From Antrodiella citrinella (lineage: Eukaryota; Basidiomycota; Agaricomycetes; Polyporales; Steccherinaceae): a stretch of 42,167 nucleotides of DNA. Both the position numbers and the translations under genes were made by a program. The stretch's first letter is position 1, and every line of letters starts with the position of its first letter. Below, one piece after another: positions 11,351 to 23,141 of this stretch. The notes under the pieces are model-generated. The model was not told the DNA's origin and ran no database searches. It worked only from the letters and a program-made list of their open reading frames with translations. The stretch spans positions 1 through 42,167 of the forward strand of contig SGPM01000247.1 in the NCBI GenBank assembly GCA_004802725.1, read 5' to 3'.

Positions 11351-13744
11351 ATGCAGCAGCAGCTACTCGCACTCTACGCCACGCTGGCCGTTTTTGCTCT
11401 CTTCTCTCAAGCAGCGGACCCCGCATGGAATGGCCATACGACCCCTGGATCCACGAACCCTACCACATTCTCTCCTTACTATGTACCTCCTGGAGCACGC
11501 TCGTATGACTCAGCATCTCCTTTGCTTCATTACTCCGGTGACTGGGGAGAATCATTCTCCTCCGGATACGTGCAAGGATCCATTCGCAAGACCTCTACCG
11601 CCAACTCGTATGTCTCGTTCACGTTTACCGGAACTGGTATCGAGTGGTTCGGAAACATGGGTCCGAAGCACGGCATCGCTGAAGTCTACATGGACGGACA
11701 GCTTTCTGACCGAGCCGACGGCTACGACTCACAGCCTCTACGTCAACAACGTCTCTTCTGGGTCTATGACCTTCCTCCCGGGAAGCATACGATCAAGATA
11801 GTCAATTCCGGCATTCATATCAACCAGGCGGAAGGAACTAGCCTTGACATCGATGCTTTCGTGGTGACAGAGGCACCTGAAACGAAAGCGACTCTCCTCG
11901 TACAGCCACCCGCTTCAGGCCCGCCACCCTCTGACCTCTCTGTCGCGGAACCTTCTGCGCAGTGGAATCTGGAGCAGCAGGGGTCTACCGGAGTTCATGC
12001 GATGCAGCTAGCGGTCATTTCTGATACTCACGCCATCATTATCGACAAGGTCGAGCACAATCCCTTGACCATCTCTGGACATCCAGCATGGGGCGCCCTA
12101 TACAACCTCAATACGCATTCAGTGAAGCCTCTGAACATGCAATCAAACTCATTCTGCGCGGGCGGTACATTCCTCAGCAACGGGACAATGATCAACGTCG
12201 GCGGGAACCCAGTCGTGGAGGATATCACTGCTGCTGCAGACTTTGGAGACGTAGATGGTCTTCAAGCGGTGCGGATTTTCGAACCTTGCAATTCCGACGA
12301 CGTGGACAACTGCGACATCTACGAAAACCATTCTCGTGTCCGTATGGCGAGCCCGCGGTGGTACAACACGGTTCTCCGTATCTCAGACGGATCAGCGATG
12401 ATCGTAGGAGGATCAAAGAAAGGTGGCTGGATCAACAACGCGACTACCAATAATCCCACCGTGGAGTACTTCCCGCCAAAGAACGTTGCTGGCCAGAATG
12501 GTCTTCCGGTCAAGTTGCAATTCCTGGTCGACACCCTCAACTCGAACCTCTTTCCAATCGCGTTCTCTCTCCCGGATGGCAAGGTTTTCATGGCTGCAAA
12601 TCAGGACGCTATGATTTACGACTGGCAGAATAACGTTGAACGGCGCCTGCCCCGTCTTCCCAATGGCGTTCGCGTGACGTATCCTATGACTGGAACTGGT
12701 GTCTTGCTCCCTTTGTCTGCGGCGAATGGCTACACTCCAGAGATTCTGCTCTGTGGCGGCTCTGCTGTCGACGATACGAAGCCCGACTGGGAAATATCCT
12801 CACAGGATCCTGCTTCTGCTCAATGCTCCAGGATGGTCTTGACTGACGACGGCATCTCTCAGGGCTGGCAGGTAGAGCAGATGCCGCAGGCCCGCGTCAT
12901 GCCCGATGCTGTCCTGCTGCCTACTGGGCAAATCTTGATTGTGAACGGAGGCAGGACCGGAATCTCAGGCTATGGTAACGTTAAAGACCAAGTCGGCGCG
13001 TCGAACGCGGATAATCCTGTCCTTACTCCTGTGTTGTACGACCCGTCTGCTCCTTCTGGCCAGCGATTCTCCTCTGCAGGCATGCCCACTAGCAACATAC
13101 CTCGCTTGTACCACTCTATAGCTACACTCACGCCGTCTGGGAAGATTATGATCGCTGGAAGCAACCCGAACCTCGACCGGAGCGAAGTCGTGTATGGGAC
13201 GGAATATAGGGTGGAATGGATCAGTCCTCCGTATATGGCGGCTGCGGAACGACCGAGCTTCACTGGACAGGTTCCGCAGAAGATTGGGTTCGGGCAGTCC
13301 GTTACGATGCAAGTCAAGGTGCCAGCGTCGTCGAGCGATATAAAGAGTGAGCCGCACTTGTTATCCTATAACATTTATAGTATGTCTAACGTCTGATCCA
13401 GTGGTACTCATGGACCTTGGATTCGTAACTCATGCGACGCATACGAACAGTCGTCATGTCACATTGGTCTCTTCCTTGTCCAATGACAAGACCTCCCTCT
13501 CTATGACCGGACCACCAGACGGCAACGTTTACCCACCGGGCCCTGGATGGCTCTACCTGGTGGTGGATGGAGTCCCAAGTACAGGCGTGAAGGTAATGAT
13601 TGGAGACGGGAACGACCCACCTGTTGATCAGGGGGCTCTGAAGAAGTAAGTTCGCTTGAATTCTATGTGTCCTTGCATAACTAAATTTTGGTATTTTGCA
13701 GTATGTTAGCGCAGACGAAGGTCGACCAAAACGAACATAGCTAA
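11351..13744 (+). CDS. Secreted copper radical oxidase (glyoxal/galactose oxidase-like) with extra N-terminal domain
   Basis: Three exons: 11351-13346, 13402-13645 and 13702-13744, giving 760 aa. A signal peptide covers about residues 1-21. Such enzymes oxidise small aldehydes or alcohols and produce H2O2 outside the cell, which can feed lignin-attacking peroxidases. All active-site residues expected for the family can be placed. Cys269 lies in Ser-Phe-Cys-Ala-Gly-Gly and Tyr338 in Arg-Trp-Tyr (the Cys-Tyr cofactor). Copper ligands are Tyr587-His588 in Arg-Leu-Tyr-His-Ser and His676 in Val-Thr-His-Ala. Spacing is close to Phanerochaete glyoxal oxidase, but all positions are shifted by about 200 residues. 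The extra N-terminal part (about residues 40-175) has alternating hydrophobic strands and Phe-Thr-Gly-Thr-Gly and Trp-Phe-Gly elements. It looks like a beta-sandwich, perhaps for binding a surface. Substrate cannot be told from sequence. Confidence 0.9.
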
Positions 13745-14136
13745 ACAGGTGGTGCAAAACAAACTAGTCGGTTAGATTTGGACGGTCTGCTCGATGATTA
13801 AAATCGTTATGTTGATGATGTTTTGTATCTTGGATGTGTAGTATCTTAGTTTTCTTTTGATTGCATACTATTTTTCAGGCACTTCGTGATGATAGAGTGT
13901 TCAGAGCCTTTATGCAACGAAGCACAAGGCTATAATAGATTACCATGGCTACATACAAGACAAGAGACATGAGCGAAGAGATTCCGGATACATGCGAAGA
14001 AAGCGAAAGAATACATTGCGACAGCATAATTGCACAGCAAGATCAGTGCAGCGAAAAGGAACATGATGACCAGACCAGGAGGACGGAATAATGATATAGA
14101 AACGGATGGACACCAACGACTCCTGCGAAGCCGACT
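13745..14136. other. Intergenic region between convergent genes
   Basis: This is the shared 3' region of the copper radical oxidase (plus) and BUB2 (minus). It is T- and A-rich after the oxidase stop. No gene or repeat was recognised. Confidence 0.45.
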
Positions 14137-15398
14137 TTACGAATCTTGAACCGCGTAGGGATGTCGGACCAGTTCGTCGTAGAGGTCTGTTGGGAGATCG
14201 CGGACGAGCGTGACTGCGATGCCGATGACTGGGAGTGCTTCCAAAGGAGGGAAGGCACGTAGAAGTCGCATGGGACTGTGAATCATCACGTCAGATTGTA
14301 GCTGTATACAGTTTTGGTACATGAACGTACCTCGCCGAGCTCATGATGTTATCTCTCATCAGCAACAACTGAGCGATAACACATAAGACGTTCAGATGAA
14401 CACCAAATGCGAGCAAGAAGTCCCATAGCTGCAAGACCTGATCCAGTGGTGGTGTACATGCACATAATGTCAAGACAGCTACAATGACATTAGCATAGAA
14501 GAAAGGGAAATACGAGTGACACGTACATGGGAACGCGTAGATCTCTGCAGAGAGGTTCTTAGAACGCAAATGCGAGTATAGCTCCGGATCAACAATCTTC
14601 AAACAGCGATCAAGCAACTAGATAATCATGAGTTTCTGATTGAAACAGAGAACGGATTGTAGGAGCTTACCTTTAAGCCACGATGAACACCCTCAAGCGT
14701 TGGTTGGACGTATAACGGACACGACTCTTCTATGAACTTGGCGAAACAAAAGAACGCTTCGAGTTCCGACGGCATAGTGTACAGGAATGGCGCCGCCAGG
14801 ACGTTCATTCCCTGGACATACGTGAATCCGAGTTGGTGCGACTCTTGTCGGTCTATTGGAAGGGTGGTGTCAAAGCCAAGGACATATTGGGACGATATAA
14901 CGCGCATACCATGATTCCGCCAAACGAACGCATCGAGTAAACGAACCAACATATCCTCGCGAACACGTTCTTTGAATCCACGATCCGTGGCTAACGTTCT
15001 AGCCAATATGCGTCAGATACAAAACTAGATAGATACAAGGATGGGACGCACCTGAACGTATCATTACGAATCTTCTCTCTCACTTCACAAGGTCCCCGCG
15101 CGACATACTCCAGAAACAGGTCCGTCGAGACATTCTGAACACGCAACAAGATTTTCCATACCCGTGGTCTCAGTGTGCAGTCCTATACATTCCAAATTCA
15201 TGGTGAGATGCCTGCAGAGACGAGACGAAAAGGCGGGCTTACGACGGCGGAAGGGATACCATCGACCAATATAAGACGCCTGAGCTTTTTGACGGATTCC
15301 TCTACTTCAGCTGCACTCCGTAGTCTTGACGAAAGTTTGTGCTGGTTCAGGATCTTCGTGAAAGAGTGTGCAGTCGCTGATGCCTGCGCCGACGACAT
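14137..15398 (-). CDS. BUB2: Bub2, TBC-domain GAP of the mitotic exit / septation checkpoint
   Basis: Six exons: 15398-15243, 15182-15052, 14998-14671, 14617-14527, 14478-14331 and 14275-14137, giving 330 aa, close to the family length. Bub2 is a catalytic subunit of the GAP that switches off the Tem1/Spg1 GTPase at the spindle pole, coupling spindle position to mitotic exit and septation. TBC hallmarks are visible. The arginine-finger motif Ile-x2-Asp-x2-Arg has Arg96, and the glutamine-finger motif Tyr-Val-Gln has Gln158 just before Gly-Met-Asn-Val-Leu. The downstream segments Leu-Asp-Gln-Val-Leu-Gln-Leu-Trp-Asp and Ser-Pro-Met-Arg-Leu-Leu-Arg fit Bub2 rather than a generic TBC protein. The start was taken as the first ATG in frame; an upstream TTG was ignored. 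The gene is head-to-head with the AP-4 epsilon-like gene across 123 bp. Confidence 0.88.
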
Positions 15399-15521
15399 GG
15401 TGGTCGCGCTCAACGTTCGGGATCAATGTCGCTTACCCGCTTTCGGACGTCTCACGCAGCGTCCTAAGACCACGACCGTCACTTGGTCACTACGAACCAC
15501 TCTCTTCATGATACCTTCACT
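15399..15521. promoter_or_regulatory. Short divergent promoter BUB2 / AP-4 epsilon-like gene
   Basis: Only 123 bp separate the two start codons, so both promoters must overlap or lie partly within the genes. No named element was recognised. Confidence 0.5.
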
Positions 15522-18500
15522 ATGGACGTGCCATTTTCATCCTCTGGTGCTATGAACAGAGCGCATTATGCTCTTGTTCGCAAAGTAGAAACCGCGCTGT
15601 CTGCGCATGCAGCCGACGCAATGCTGTATGCTGAGGTCGAAGTTATACAACACAGATTGCAGACTTCCACTCTGACTTTGGTATGTCCATCTATGAGCTT
15701 AGATCTTCCATTTTAGTGACATATGCGCAGAAACAAGTCAAAGAGTCGCTGGTGACTCTGCTGTATTGCTACACGTCCGTACATCCTGGTACCACCTTGG
15801 ATGTACAGTTCGCTCTGCCGCATGCCATCAGCCTAGCCGAAGCGGGGAAGTCGGTCGCAGACAAACGAATGGGTAGGGTTCGCGTTTGGTTCATGAATAC
15901 TTTTCTGACATGCATGTAGGCTATCTGTTCTGTGTGGAAATCATGCCTAGAGATCATGAGTTACAGCTCATGCTCGTTAATACTCTCAGGAAGGTCCGTT
16001 GTCCCACTTATCATCCCTACGAGAAAACATCTCAAACTTCTCCTTTCAGGACATCGAATCTTCAGACGTTCCTCGAATATGCCTCGCTTTGGACACTGTG
16101 GTACATTTCGCACCTGAAGACGTGTATCCTGCGATACAGGACCGCCTGTATGAGCTTCTTTCACATACATCGTCAGTAGGTATTTCCGTATTATGTGAGC
16201 GGATGGAGGACTTACCTGGCCGTGACAGCCCACATATTCGACGCAGGACTCTGCTTGCGTATCGTTCATTGTCTGAGCAAGGTACCGACATATTGAAGAA
16301 GATTCTGCCCAAGATGCGGAAACGACTGAATGACGCGGATCTCTCGGTCGTCCATGCGACGCTGACTCTCAGCATCGTTCTTATGCAGGTACGATCACTT
16401 CTGCTGTTGTCAATTTCAATCTTCTGACGCGTGTTAGGCCAAACTGATGTCCAGCGAACACTTCCACCCCATTCTGACAAAGTTGTTTCGGCGCATGTGG
16501 AATGAGAGAGCAGATCAAAACGCTAGAGCATTGCTCTTAAAGATCATGCAATCCATTGATTTTACTAAGTGAATATAAACTACACTTTCTTATGATATTC
16601 CCGACTTGCTGACCATGCACAGGCCCTCGACAGAGGATTTTGAGATCATGCTGGAGATAGTCTCTTCGTCGCGTTCGAGCACGTCTACAATAAATGGTGA
16701 GTAGCTATTGACATGTCACTTTCAATGCTAAATCATCTCGTAGCGATGGGCTATCAGTGTTTTCTACTTGCAGCTGCTACTCCCGAAGTTGTTCAAGCCC
16801 CGACTGTGGCCACTTTCATCAAGAGTATCCGTCATCTTCTGGTATCTGAATCCCCCAACGACATCTATTTGTTCATCAACTGTCTGGCTTGTCTGGATCC
16901 AACTTTGTGGGCCGGTTCAGTGGAAGTTCCTGCCGTGTTAGAAGGTTGGGAAGTTGAACGCGTGATGAATTTACTCAACTCTGAGGATCCATTAGTACGG
17001 GCTCAAGTAAGTCCACTCATGTCTTGCTCTATCTCGATTCTTATCAAGCCACCCAGACCATCCGCGTACTCCTCCGAGTAGACCGTTCGATCGTGGAAGC
17101 ATACTACCAAAGGTTGATGACCACAATACATGACGCAAGTGACCTGAGACGATGTCTTCAGATTGCTGAGGCTCTGAGTGGAGAAGATGGCGAGTCTTAC
17201 GCTCAACATCTTGTGCATCAACTACGCACTGTCGGCGATGAGCCCTCCCAGCGACACATCTTGCAGGATGCGGTAGAATTGTCTCTGACACATATCCGTA
17301 GTGGTCAGTGAGCCCATCGTCTCATCATAGAGCTTCGTACTGACAGGTGTCTCACAGCAGGCCCTGATTTTCGTAGTGGCTGCATCGGAGTTCTTTTCAC
17401 TATTATGACAGAACCAGAGGAGCAGTTGGGACCTACATTATTCACGATTGTTGCTGCACTCATATGTGAATACCTCGATAACTCGCCTACGGCTCCTGAG
17501 AAGATACTTCAAGGATTGGTTCGATTACTGCCGCTATACCCTGGTGAGCTTCTATATAATTGATGACGCTTCGCGATCTGATTGCAGCCATACAGCTGAT
17601 GTCCAAGAGGCATGTCTTCTGGCAATGGTTCGGGTTGCTGCGAAATGTGAATCAGTATCTGATGCCGTGCAAGTGGTACGGAAAGTTCAGGAGTCTTCCG
17701 GACTGCACATCAAACGGGTAAGAACAACCTTCATTTTCCTCTCAATTGTACTCATCAGCAGAAATCATAGCGTTGCGAGCAGTTCATCACTCTCGCCGAA
17801 GATAAGCCAGCACTCTCTCAAGTAGTTGCTCAGTCAGGCTCCACAGTAAGTACACAATTAATCATGGGTACATCCTTGCTGACCCCTTGAATAAAAGCTA
17901 CCTGGAATCTTATTCTCTATTGAGAGCCTAAGCATCCATGAACGGCAGCCATCTTCTTCACGATCCCCGAATCATTTTCAAGATGAATCACGCTCGTCCT
18001 CTCGCGCTTCAGGCAGTGGGAACAAGTTGCGGTACGCAGCTTATGACGCGCCCAAGCCCACGCGTCGTCTGCGACGCCTGAGCTCGAGCAGTTCGCGATC
18101 AGCCGATACACAAAACCCAGACCCGGATGAACTATTGTCGAAGACCGTGACAGCTGGTGACCTGGCTTTGGCATCTGGCAGGAGGGACTTTCAGGAGCTT
18201 GCGAGGGTAGGTGAACTGCTACTAGATGCAGATGCTAGCTCATCATCATTTTAGTCACCGATGCTATCCTCAACGTCCCCTCCTCTTGTACATGTGACAC
18301 CCGTGGATGATCTGGTTTGTACTTTACATGCACCCTCACTACGTGTGTTTGTCTCAAGCCTTGAACAGGCATCTCAGGTGGATCTGCTTGGTATGGAATC
18401 CCCCTTCCTGTCTGAGCCTCCGGCCGGCACTATGGCTTCAAGCATGTCGAGTACAAACAACGAGCCAGATTTCGAACAAATCTGGACGACACTAGCGCAG

Positions 18501-18840
18501 GCAAATTCAAGAGGTTGGTGTGAAGTCACGATTGACGTTGTTGTACGCAAACTGCAGAGCCTGCAACATACGATGAGAGTGATCGCAAGTGATCAGCCAC
18601 CATTCCATGGTAAGGTTTACCGTATTTCAAACGTATCTGAAGCTGACCTTACTATGTACGCTCTATGTTTTAGGAGAATTGAAGATCACACTCTCACCAT
18701 CTCTAGGAGGCGAAAATCGCGGCATTGCGGTCTTGCGGTTGAAAGAGAGTGAGGACGACAGTTGCTTATGGCAGATGCGTTGTGCGGACGACGGTTTGCG
18801 AGCCCACATCAGAGAATTGCTTACGGACATCGAACAGTAA
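15522..18840 (+). CDS. AP-4 complex subunit epsilon-like large adaptin
   Basis: Fifteen exons: 15522-15680, 15731-15872, 15920-15993, 16050-16171, 16229-16388, 16438-16568, 16623-16696, 16744-17006, 17057-17303, 17361-17543, 17596-17717, 17771-17845, 17898-18206, 18255-18609 and 18674-18840, giving 860 aa with all phases closed. The N-terminal 500 residues form an adaptin armadillo trunk. Near residue 98 is Lys-Arg-Met-Gly-Tyr-Leu, the adaptin signature, followed by an Asn-Thr-Leu-Arg-Lys-Asp segment and a Cys-Leu-Ala-Leu stretch matching gamma/epsilon adaptins. A Ser/Arg-rich hinge follows. The C-terminal 170 residues, with Glu-Gln-Ile-Trp and a helix-strand pattern, resemble the AP-4 epsilon appendage platform. 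AP-4 sorts cargo at the trans-Golgi without clathrin. AP-1 gamma is the main alternative. The exon at 17898 could instead begin 27 nt later, in the same frame. Confidence 0.7.
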
Positions 18841-18941
18841 GTAATAGTATGGATACATAGACCATGCATTGGACGGATGACTAGGCTCGACAATGTTTTT
18901 TGGTATAACTTCTCTCGCACACCCTTCTATGGATGCTAGAT

Positions 18942-20959
18942 CTATCGGCTCTGAACGTAGTCATCGATCTTCAACAGCAAGCAGACAGTCTCTGTGGACA
19001 ACTCGATCGCGCTGGTTGAGACCAACAACGGTTGCACAACGTCTTCCTCAAGAATGTTGGAGATAAGGCCCTACAAAAAAGTCAATATCTGGAACAGACT
19101 CCTTCATAGAATTTACTCACCTTGCGGACATTAATTCCGGCATTTCGTTCACCCAAAGCGTGACGGTTACGCAGTTCGGTAACAATAGCAATGGGGTTCA
19201 GACCAGCATTCTCAGCCAGCGTGGTGGGGATAACCTCGAGAGCATCCGCATACGCTTGGAAGCAGTACGCCTCCATACCCTTGAGAGTATGGGAGTACTG
19301 GGACAATAACCGCGAAACATGGATCTCGGGGGCTCCACCACCAGCAATCAAAGCCCTGTGGTGGGTGTGAGCCTTTGCTTAAGATGCATGTCTCGTGATG
19401 CGTACCGTTTCTTGACAAGACAACGAACAACGCACAGAGCGTCGTGCAGACTCCGCTCGCACTCCTCAAGAACAAGAGAGTTGCTTCCCATAGCAAGGAT
19501 ACTGATCGTCCTTCCTGGGTTCTTGACACCCATGACACGGACCACCTTGACACCAGACTCGCTCGTCTCCTCAACGAGATCAGCGTACCCGAGCTTGTCC
19601 TCTGAGAACGCCTCAATATCTGCAATGGGCTTGCATCCGAGACTCTTCGACAGGAACTCGATCTCATCACGTTCAACCTCCTTGACCACCATGATATTAA
19701 GACGCTTGAGGAAAGTGAGGGAGGTGTCGTCGACTGCATCGCGCAGAATAGACTTTTGGATGAGGAGGACATTGCAGTTGGCCTTCTTGATCTTCTTGCA
19801 GATATTCAAGAGATACTGTCGGCCTTCCTTGATGACCTTGTCCATCTGACGGTAATCGTTGATGATGACAGTGTTATCCATCTACGCCAGATGTGAGCAT
19901 TCCAGTCAACACATAGAGAACAAGAAAGACATACGTCTGGTTTCGGAGCACTCAGTTGGAACTGGATGATACCGATCTTCGCCTTCTCTATCCGTGTAGG
20001 TCCACCAGCAGAGGTGACAACATTTTGGTTCAAGACCACACCATCCACGAGTTCGGTGTCCTCGATCGTTCCTCCAACTTTCTTCACGATGCGAATATCA
20101 CGGAGATCGACATTTGAAGATGTGGGAGTGACAAGACGCGTGACAGCTTGAACGGCTATAGGTGCAAGGGTAGAGGAGTATTGAGAGACGATCTTGAAAT
20201 TACGGATTAATATCTTGTATCTGAACGCAAAGACGAATTCGACTGACTTTAGAGTTCAAGGAAGTGGTGGCCGCGCGAAGTAGGGCAGCCTTGTCTTTGA
20301 GGTCGACAGGTGTTGAAATTTCAGTCAAGTACTCAACCGCCTTTGCAGATGCCTTCAAGAACGCCTCCGCGATGATTGTCGGGTGGAGACCTTTCTGCAA
20401 CATCTGCTCGGCGGCACCAAGCAAGCTTCCAGCCAGTACCACAACAGATGTCGTGCCGTCACCAGCCTCTACATCTTGAGCAGCAGACAGATCGACCAAC
20501 TGATCAAAGATTGGTAAATAAACAGTCCTTTCAGTCAGGAGCACGACCACGCACCATTTTCGCCGCTGGATGCAGAGCCTGTATACTCTTGAGAATCGTA
20601 GCTCCATCGTTCGTGATGATGACTTCTCCCTTGGATGTTTGGATCTATAATGAGATATTAATTGACGCGTCCTCATGTACAAGTCGTGAATGCCGACCAT
20701 TTTGTCCATTCCACGAGGACCCAACGATGTCCGGACAGCATCGCTGATGGCTAGAGACACTATCAGTCAAGATGCACGGCATATGAATAATCGTTCGACG
20801 CACCTTTGGCAGCCGTCATATTCGATAGCCGGACTTCCATAGGTTTGCCCTACAAACGCGTCCGTGGGTCGTGATTAAAGAAGAGACAATGAGCCATCGT
20901 ACCTTGTCATTGAAGGCGGTGTTTGAGGGCGTGAGGCCCGTCGCTGCTCTTGCTGCCAT
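18942..20959 (-). CDS. CCT4: TCP-1 chaperonin subunit delta (CCT4)
   Basis: Nine exons: 20959-20903, 20849-20804, 20750-20698, 20644-20555, 20499-20248, 20192-19935, 19881-19406, 19355-19121 and 19070-18942, giving 531 aa, the normal family length. CCT4 is one of eight subunits of the cytosolic TRiC ring that folds actin, tubulin and WD40 proteins using ATP. Visible motifs are [11 protein letters not shown], the ATPase loop Glu-Ala-Gly-Asp-Gly-Thr-Thr, and Val-Lys-Asn-Pro-Gly-Arg-Thr in the apical part. Gly-Gly-Gly-Ala-Pro-Glu follows, then Glu-Asn-Ala-Gly-Leu-Asn-Pro near the C-terminus. These segments, especially Asp-Ile-Glu-Ala-Phe and Lys-Asn-Pro-Gly-Arg, identify delta. The first four exons are very short (46-90 nt), so the 5' end is intron-rich. 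Its stop lies 101 bp from the convergent AP-4 epsilon-like stop. Confidence 0.95.
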
Positions 20960-21222
20960 CTTGAACGAGTTTATAGTGAAGGGAGGGGAGAAGGCAGCAA
21001 AAGTGCAAGTGTATGGGCGTTTCGAGACGATCAGTAACACATAATTAGACTTTGAATGCCCATACTATTGAAATAACAAATTTATTCTTACTCGATAACA
21101 AGCGAGCGCCTTTGAAGAGATTACGTCGTCGCTCGGTTATACGATCCGCGCTTGGACGCGTATGCAGCAGTGCTTGTCTAGTACTTACTATCGCTACCAA
21201 ACCTCACCATCTATTCTTCACA
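20960..21222. promoter_or_regulatory. Divergent promoter CCT4 / UFD1
   Basis: This 263-bp gap separates two start codons and serves two proteostasis genes. No obvious heat-shock element was found by eye. Confidence 0.45.
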
Positions 21223-22915
21223 ATGAATTTCGTACGTCTGATCCTTGAAGCTGCGACCTGGACATCTTTAGCTGATTCTTGACTGCTAGGGTGGATTAGC
21301 TGGGAATGCGGGTGACTTGTTCGCCCAATTCGCTCAGTGAGGCCCAAGCCACTTCAATTGAGAGGATCACGTCTAACGGTCTTCTGGATCCATAGGAACA
21401 TGCAAGGCAATATGCCGAGACCTCCGCCGCGAATGTACGATGAGTACTTCGTCGCGTACAGTATGGCGATGCTTCCAGGTAACGAGCGGGAGAATGTCAG
21501 CTACGGAGGAAAGAGTGCGTCTTGTTCTTACTATGATCTTGTACCCCACACTGATCTCATCTTGACCTTAGTCATTATGCCGCCATCTGCTCTCGCTCAC
21601 TTGACCAATCTTGAAATTGAGAGTCCATGGGTATTCAAACTGCGCAACCCTTCCAATACAGCTGCTTCAACGCATGCGGGTGTCTTGGAATTCATCGCTC
21701 CTGAGGGTCAGGTGCATCTCCCGGCTTGGATGATGGAGACTCTGCGACTACAAGAAGGCGATACCATTCGCATCAATGGAACAGAGCTGCCAAAGGGCAA
21801 GATGGTCAAGCTGCAAGCTCAACAGGTCCATTTCCTTGAAATTTCCGATCCCAAAGCAGTGTATGTCTTCCGATGCCTTGATTTACTGTAATATCTTGAC
21901 CTCATATATGAACAGTCTTGAGCAGGCACTGAGGAACTTCTCTGCCCTCACGCAGGGTGATATTATCGAGATTTCCTACAACTCCATAGTATTTGGGCTC
22001 CTAGTAATGGAGACACATCCCGGAGGCGAAGGCATTGACGTCCTCGACACTGATCTGGAGGTCGACTTCGCTGCGCCAGTAGGTTACGTTGAACCGGAAC
22101 GTCCGAAAGCTGTTGCTCCCCCCACAATGGCTTCCAAACTCAACATCAACGTCGATTCCTCTTCACCAGGTTCGTCCCGTCCTGGCTCGTCTTTAGCTGG
22201 ACAGTTTGCCGGTACAAATTCTCGTGCAACGACAGTTAGCAAGGGAGGAGATCAGTGGGAGAGCTTCAAGGGGAAGGGTGAGTCCCTTGCCGGCCGGAAG
22301 ACCAAAGGCAAGGGTATCTCGCATAGGAAAGTGGAGGACGTGTCGGACGGAAGCAAGATCATACGGACTAAGTAAGATTTCAGCGACTACCTATGTACTA
22401 CCATGATCTCACCCGTCTTTCGCAGTCAACATCGAGTGGTCACCAACAGCACCTTCGAGAACGACGTCACTGTTCCTGGTCCCTTGAATCTACCATTTGG
22501 TCACCTCTTCTTTGGGTACCCGCTTACACCATACCAACCGCCTGAAGTAAAACCTGAGGATAGCCCGAGAGTACGTCTATGTATCTTCCTGTAGATGATT
22601 CGTGCTGATATTTCAATTCTCCAGCAACCTTTGGCGTTCACAGGCTCGGGAAACACACTTATTGGCGGTTCTTCGTCAAGGGGCAAGGCAAAGGAGAAAT
22701 CAAACCAGCCAGAACCAGCGAAAGAGTGGGGTACAGGCGGCCATACTCTCGGGTCTCGGTCCAGTGCAGCTTCTGGACCTCGAGCGACCGGTGCTGGAGG
22801 TGCCAGTATTCCTGTACTTCCACGGCGCAGCAAGACTCGCCAGAGGACGCCTTCTCCCGAGCTTGATTACGGCGTGGATGATGATGATGAGGTCATCGAT
22901 GTTGACAGCGACTGA
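21223..22915 (+). CDS. UFD1: Ufd1, Cdc48/p97 ubiquitin cofactor
   Basis: Seven exons: 21223-21231, 21290-21336, 21396-21514, 21572-21860, 21916-22371, 22426-22570 and 22625-22915, giving 451 aa. Ufd1 pairs with Npl4 to bring ubiquitinated substrates to the Cdc48 ATPase, for example in ER-associated degradation. The first exon is only three codons (Met-Asn-Phe) and joins a Gly-Gly-rich start, as in other fungal Ufd1 proteins. The core has Ile-Met-Pro-Pro-Ser-Ala-Leu, Leu-Pro-Ala-Trp-Met and Gly-Asp-Ile-Ile-Glu-Ile, typical of the double-psi barrel UT3 domain. Near residue 320-340 there is Gly-His-Leu-Phe-Phe-Gly-Tyr. A Phe-Thr-Gly-Ser-Gly-Asn-Thr-Leu segment resembling an SHP box (Cdc48-binding) follows. 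The tail is long, basic, Ser/Gly-rich, and ends in an Asp/Glu/Val acidic patch. Confidence 0.94.
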
Positions 22916-23141
22916 TGTGGACGGCACGGTCATGGACTACGATGATGTTCTCAAATTCATACGATTGACAAGTTACTTAGGAATGGTGATACTTTTCTCT
23001 GATTCAAGGAGTGTGTCTCTATGAGACGTCTTGTGTTTCCCTATTCCTTAGATCTTGTCGCTCCGACCTCCAACATAGCACAGTTTGTACAACACCAACA
23101 ACACTTTATACATACTTAGATGTAACAGATATATATGATCA

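Noticed and set aside
12965..13357. Long minus-strand frame of 130 codons inside the copper radical oxidase
   Set aside because: It is antisense to a well-supported coding exon and shows no family match.
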